From Nocardia aurantiaca (GTDB lineage: Bacteria; Actinomycetota; Actinomycetes; Mycobacteriales; Mycobacteriaceae), in NCBI RefSeq assembly GCF_009708175.1, contig NZ_WMBB01000004.1:186001-250000 (forward strand): DNA of 64,000 nt, read 5' to 3'. A model generated the notes under the pieces. That model was not told where the DNA came from. It ran no database searches and saw only the letters and a program-made list of their open reading frames with translations. Both the position numbers and the translations under genes were made by a program. Positions 58,317 through 64,000 of the stretch are shown piece after piece (the stretch's first letter is position 1; each line of letters opens with the position of its first letter).

Positions 58317-58349
58317 CGGCCCCCGCCGGGAGAGTACCGGCGAGGGCCG
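58317..58349 (-). terminator. Terminator after gatA
   Basis: Stem CGGCCCCCGCCGG with CCGGCGAGGGCCG (one mismatch), 7-base loop, 48 bases past the gatA stop on the minus strand. Confidence 0.85.
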
Positions 58350-58396
58350 AATTCGTTTGCGGGACGGCCACGATCGGGCCGTCCGCCCGACCCGGA

Positions 58397-59866
58397 TCAG
58401 GCGATGGGTCCGCGGGCGGCCTCGAAGGCCGCGCCGACCCGGTAGAGCCGGTCGTCGGCGAGCGCCGGGGCCATGATCTGCAGACCGACCGGCATGCCAT
58501 CGTCCGAGCTCAGCCCGGACGGCACCGACATGGCGCAGTGCCCGGCCAGATTGGTGGGCAGCGTGCACAGGTCCGAGAGGTACATGGCCAGCGGGTCGTT
58601 GACCTTCTCACCCAGCTTCCACGGGGTGAACGGGCTGGTCGGCGAGACCAGCACGTCGACGGTCTCGTAGGCCTTGTCGAAGTCCCGCGCGATCAGGTTG
58701 CGGACCTTGTTGGCCTGGCCGTAGTAGGCGTCGTAGTAACCGGCCGACAGCGCGTAGGTGCCGATCATGATGCGGCGCTTGACCTCCGGGCCCAGCCCCG
58801 CCTCACGGGTCATGGACATGACCTGCTCGGCCGAGCGCGAGCCGTCGTCGCCGACGCGCAGGCCGTACCGCATGGCATCGAAGCGCGCCAGGTTCGACGA
58901 CACCTCCGACGGCAGGATCAGGTAGTAGGCGGGCAGCGCGTATTCGAAGTGCGGGCAGGACACCTCGATCACCTCGGCACCCAGCTCCTTCAGCTGCGCG
59001 ACCGCGGCATCGAAGGAGGCGATGACGCCCGGCTGGTAACTGTCGGAGTGAAGTTCCTTCACCACACCGACTTTCACGCCCTTCAGGTCGCCCTTCGCGC
59101 CCTCCCGGGCGGCGGCGACCACCGGCGGCACCGGCACATTGCGGGAGGTGGAGTCCTTCGGGTCGTAGCCCGCGATGACCTCGTGCAGCAGCGCGGTGTC
59201 CAGCACGGTGCGGCCACACGGACCACCCTGGTCCAGCGAGGACGCGCAGGCGACCAGGCCGAAGCGGGACACGGTGCCGTAGGTCGGCTTGGTGCCGACG
59301 GTCGCGGTGACCGCGGCGGGCTGGCGAATGGAACCGCCGGTGTCGGTACCGATGGCCAGCGGCGCCTGGTACGAGGCCAGCGCCGCGGCCGAGCCGCCAC
59401 CCGAACCGCCCGGAATCCGGTCGGTATCCCAGGGATTGCGGGTCGGCCCGTACGCCGAGTTCTCGGTGGAGGAGCCCATGGCGAACTCGTCCATATTGGT
59501 CTTGCCGAGGATCGGGATGCCCGCCTCGCGCAGCTTGGTGGTGAGGGTCGCGTCGTACGGCGACACCCAGCCCTCGAGGATCTTCGACCCGCAGGTGGTC
59601 GGCATGTCCGTGGTGGTGAAAACGTCCTTGAGCGCCAAGGGAACACCGGCCAGCGCGGAGACCACCGTGCCGCCGGCGACCTGGCGGTCCACCTCGGCGG
59701 CGGTCAGCAGCGCCTGCTCGCCGGCCACGTGCAGGAAGGCGTTGATCTCCCCGTCGACCTCGGCGATGCGTTGGATGTGGGCCTCGGTGACCTCGACCGA
59801 GGAGACCTCGCGCGCATGGATCTTGTCCGCGAGCTCTGCCGCGGACAGCTTGGTCAGATCCGTCAT
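58397..59866 (-). CDS. gatA: Asp/Glu-tRNA amidotransferase subunit A
   Basis: A 489-residue amidase-signature subunit that releases ammonia from glutamine for GatB. The catalytic triad region is complete: Lys in [10 protein letters not shown] and the cis-Ser/Ser loop [20 protein letters not shown]. The oxyanion and GSI segments ([13 protein letters not shown]) follow. Starts at the ATG overlapping the gatC stop by four bases (ATGA), so gatC-gatA are coupled. Confidence 0.97.
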   Translation of the reverse strand: MTDLTKLSAAELADKIHAREVSSVEVTEAHIQRIAEVDGEINAFLHVAGEQALLTAAEVDRQVAGGTVVSALAGVPLALKDVFTTTDMPTTCGSKILEGWVSPYDATLTTKLREAGIPILGKTNMDEFAMGSSTENSAYGPTRNPWDTDRIPGGSGGGSAAALASYQAPLAIGTDTGGSIRQPAAVTATVGTKPTYGTVSRFGLVACASSLDQGGPCGRTVLDTALLHEVIAGYDPKDSTSRNVPVPPVVAAAREGAKGDLKGVKVGVVKELHSDSYQPGVIASFDAAVAQLKELGAEVIEVSCPHFEYALPAYYLILPSEVSSNLARFDAMRYGLRVGDDGSRSAEQVMSMTREAGLGPEVKRRIMIGTYALSAGYYDAYYGQANKVRNLIARDFDKAYETVDVLVSPTSPFTPWKLGEKVNDPLAMYLSDLCTLPTNLAGHCAMSVPSGLSSDDGMPVGLQIMAPALADDRLYRVGAAFEAARGPIA

Positions 59867-60162
59867 TCGCCCTCTCCCAGAATCTGCGGAACCATGAACC
59901 GCTGTTCCTCGACGGCCGGAGCCATGGCCAGCGCCTGCTCCGGAGTCAGGCAGGGCTGCTCCACATCCGGGCGCGTCACATTCGTCTCCGGGTTCGGGGA
60001 TGCGGTGGCGGGCACGTCCGCGGCGGCGACCTGCGAGATCTGTGCGACGTGGGTCAGGATGGAATCCAGCTGACCGGCGTACAGATCGAGTTCGTCGTCC
60101 GTCAAAGCGAGCCGGGACAGCCGGGCGAGGTGAGCGACCTCGTCCCTGGAGATGGCGGGCAC
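59863..60162 (-). CDS. gatC: Asp/Glu-tRNA amidotransferase subunit C
   Basis: A 99-residue subunit bridging GatA and Gat[35 protein letters not shown] and a C-terminal LGEGE-type tail. GTG start with AAAGGGG before it. It is the first gene of gatC-gatA and is divergent from the ACT protein gene. Confidence 0.95.
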   Translation of the reverse strand: MPAISRDEVAHLARLSRLALTDDELDLYAGQLDSILTHVAQISQVAAADVPATASPNPETNVTRPDVEQPCLTPEQALAMAPAVEEQRFMVPQILGEGE

Positions 60163-60405
60163 CGCGGGACCCCTTTCGGCATGGTTCGAGCTTGGTGATT
60201 GGCCATTCGACAGCCTAGTGGGTCGCCTCGAGCTACCGGTCGCAGGTGTGCGCGAGACCTGGCACCATCAATGTGTAACCGATGGGTAGGTGGCCCGCGT
60301 CACAGAGATGGTTCGATTCGATAACCAGCTCTCGAGAGTGTAAGTATTGCGGGACTCGGGTACCCGTCCGAAAGTTTCGGTCGCACAGTAAAGAAAGGAA
60401 GGCAC

Positions 60406-61056
60406 GTGTCTTACCTGCTTCGCGTGCAACTTCCGGATCGCCCAGGGAGTCTCGGATCGCTGGCCTTGGCGCTGGGATCCGTCGGCGCGGACATTCTCTC
60501 GCTGGATGTCGTCGAACGCGGCGACGGCTTCGCGATCGACGACCTCGTGGTGGAGGTGCCACCGGGCGCGCTGCCCGACACTCTCATCACCGCGGCCGAG
60601 TCGCTGCATGATGTGCAGGTCGATTCCCTGCGCCCGTACTCCGGGATGCTGGACACCCACCGCGAACTCGAGCTCATCGATCAGGTCGCCAATGCACGCG
60701 ACGATCGCCTGCAAGTCTTGGTCGACGGCGTGCCGCGAGTGCTGCGGGTGGGCTGGTCGACCGTCATCGACATGGGACCGCAGGGCGCCTACCGCGTGGT
60801 GGGATCACAGAGCGCGCCCTCGACCCAGGCGGGTTCGGCGCCGTGGATGCCGCTGGAGAAGCCGGCGGTCCTCGATGGCGAAGCCGACTGGGTCCCGCAG
60901 CTGTGGAAGGACATGGACACCAAGCTGGCCGCCGCGCCGCTCGGCAATACCGGCAAGGCGCTGCTGCTCGGCCGTCCCGGCGGGCCGGACTTCCGGCCGT
61001 CGGAGATCGCGCGGCTCGGCTATCTCGCCGGGATAATCGCGACCGTGCTGGGCTGA
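60406..61056 (+). CDS. ACT-domain protein (Rv3013-like)
   Basis: A 216-residue protein with an N-terminal ACT domain (YLLRVQLPDRPGSLGSLALA) and an unassigned C-terminal part (VGWSTVIDMGPQGAYRVVGS, RLGYLAGIIATVLG). The homologue in M. tuberculosis, Rv3013, occupies the same place by gatC; it may be an amino-acid sensor, but nothing shows its partner. GTG start with GAAAGGAAGG upstream. Confidence 0.88.
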   Translation: MSYLLRVQLPDRPGSLGSLALALGSVGADILSLDVVERGDGFAIDDLVVEVPPGALPDTLITAAESLHDVQVDSLRPYSGMLDTHRELELIDQVANARDDRLQVLVDGVPRVLRVGWSTVIDMGPQGAYRVVGSQSAPSTQAGSAPWMPLEKPAVLDGEADWVPQLWKDMDTKLAAAPLGNTGKALLLGRPGGPDFRPSEIARLGYLAGIIATVLG

Positions 61057-61252
61057 GGCGCAAGCTTTCTCGCGCGGCCGTCCGGCGCCCCGGCCGAAAT
61101 CGCGCGGGGGGCGTTCTCGTCGGCAAGTCCCCTGGCCGGCCTCTGCTGACCGCATCGAGCCGCCATGTCCACCATCGCGAACAAGACCTCCGCCCCGCGG
61201 TTGCCTCGGCGCGCGGTCGCGGCAACCTCTGGCCTCCTCGGCCTGATCGACA

Positions 61253-61777
61253 TCATTCGCCCGCCGCGATCTCCAGCCGCATGACGGTCAGCGGCAGCCC
61301 CGCGTCGGTGCGCCAATCGCGTTCCGGCACATGCGCGAAACCGAGCCGGTCGTACATCCGCCGGGCATCCTGCATGGTCGGCATGGTGGTGAGCACCACG
61401 GCATCGAACCCTTCGGCGCGGGCGGTATCGATCACCCGATCCATCAGGGCGGTGCCGACCCCCAGCCCCCGCGCCCGCTTGGATACCGCGAGCATCCGGA
61501 ATTCCAACTCCCCCGGCCGCGCGATATCCGCGAACGGCGTTCCCGGCCTCGCCATGGTCAGCGAGCCGAGCAGCTCATCACCGCGTACGGCAACGAGAAT
61601 CTCGGCCGACGCGGCCCGGGTGGCGGTGTCGGCCAGCTGCGCGATATAGGGGCTTCGGGGATTCACATGCCCCTCGCCCACATACACCTCGACGGTCAGC
61701 TCACCGATGGCCGCGAAATCCCCGGCACGGGCATCCCGAATCTCCACAGCGTCGCCCTCGCGCACACCCGTCACCAC
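61253..61777 (-). CDS. GNAT-family N-acetyltransferase
   Basis: A 174-residue acetyltransferase with motif A LAVSKRARGLGVGTALMDRV and motif B DARRMYDRLGFAHVPE. The substrate is not predictable. The GTG at 61777 is used because AGGAGG lies five bases before it; an upstream start adds 13 residues without similarity. It lies between the ACT protein gene and ligA, transcribed in the ligA direction. Confidence 0.9.
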   Translation of the reverse strand: MVTGVREGDAVEIRDARAGDFAAIGELTVEVYVGEGHVNPRSPYIAQLADTATRAASAEILVAVRGDELLGSLTMARPGTPFADIARPGELEFRMLAVSKRARGLGVGTALMDRVIDTARAEGFDAVVLTTMPTMQDARRMYDRLGFAHVPERDWRTDAGLPLTVMRLEIAAGE

Positions 61778-61870
61778 CTCTGCCTCCTCACCCCCGCAAT
61801 CCGTCACCGGCGACAATACGATGGTGCGGGCCCGCGCCGAGAAGGCGCCCGCACCACCGCATCCCGATCC

Positions 61871-63985
<2,115 letters not shown>

Positions 63986-64000
63986 TCACCATTCCCGCAC

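Noticed and set aside
55970..60073. A 4.1-kb plus-strand open frame
   Set aside because: It is antisense to the kinase-ADP-ribosylhydrolase gene, gatA and gatC, has Arg/Gly/His-rich composition typical of a shadow of high-GC genes and no family match.

Overview
This window is GC-rich actinobacterial DNA from a mycolic-acid bacterium of the order Mycobacteriales, most likely Nocardia or a close relative. GTG starts are frequent and GC at third codon positions is very high. The backbone gene order matches, from memory, Mycobacterium tuberculosis Rv2989-Rv3014c: an IclR/LtbR regulator, a PPOX/F420 protein, tRNA-Glu, tRNA-Gln, gltX, a FAH-family enzyme, an MFS transporter, leuB, serA, ilvC-ilvN-ilvB, a cfp6-like PH-domain protein, DoxX, an LppZ-like lipoprotein, gatB, pfkA, gatA-gatC, an ACT protein and ligA. 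No CRISPR array, rRNA or complete IS element is visible.

Layout. At 1-9 kb lie branched-chain amino acid and serine biosynthesis (leuB, serA), charging of Glu/Gln tRNA, and an MFS exporter candidate with an LtbR-type operator. At 9-22.5 kb is an accessory stretch between serA and ilvC: a tiny repeat peptide, an RlaP-like nucleotidyltransferase, a cold-shock protein, a GHKL ATPase fused to a PD-(D/E)XK nuclease, an MBL hydrolase, a neutral ceramidase, an epoxide-hydrolase-like enzyme, a Scr1/DUF397 pair, an HNH endonuclease, a His/Asp/Trp-rich secreted protein and a frameshifted Uma2 gene. At 22.6-29.1 kb come ilvCNB, whose leader carries an LtbR-like box, a leader peptide with a Leu-Leu-Val-Ile run and an intrinsic terminator, then cfp6-like and ilvD. 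At 29-34 kb are DoxX, an LppZ-like lipoprotein and a TetR-P450 pair.

At 34-58 kb the gat/pfkA backbone is split by signalling and envelope genes: a FtsX-type ABC exporter; a module of sensor kinase, regulator, Ser/Thr kinase and two beta-lactamase-fold lipoproteins; a CGNR/AhpD pair; a second module of Ser/Thr kinase, regulator and sensor kinase; a phospholipase A2-like protein overlapping a membrane alpha/beta-hydrolase; and a third Ser/Thr kinase fused to an ADP-ribosylglycohydrolase domain. At 58-64 kb are gatA-gatC, an ACT protein, a GNAT and ligA.

How the genes work together. tRNA-Gln, GluRS and GatCAB together make Gln-tRNA by the indirect route. leuB, ilvB, ilvN, ilvC and ilvD supply branched-chain amino acid synthesis under apparent LtbR and attenuator control. 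The most unusual items are the kinase-ADP-ribosylhydrolase fusion, the GHKL-nuclease fusion, the 38-residue hendecad-repeat peptide and the LtbR box on the MFS gene.
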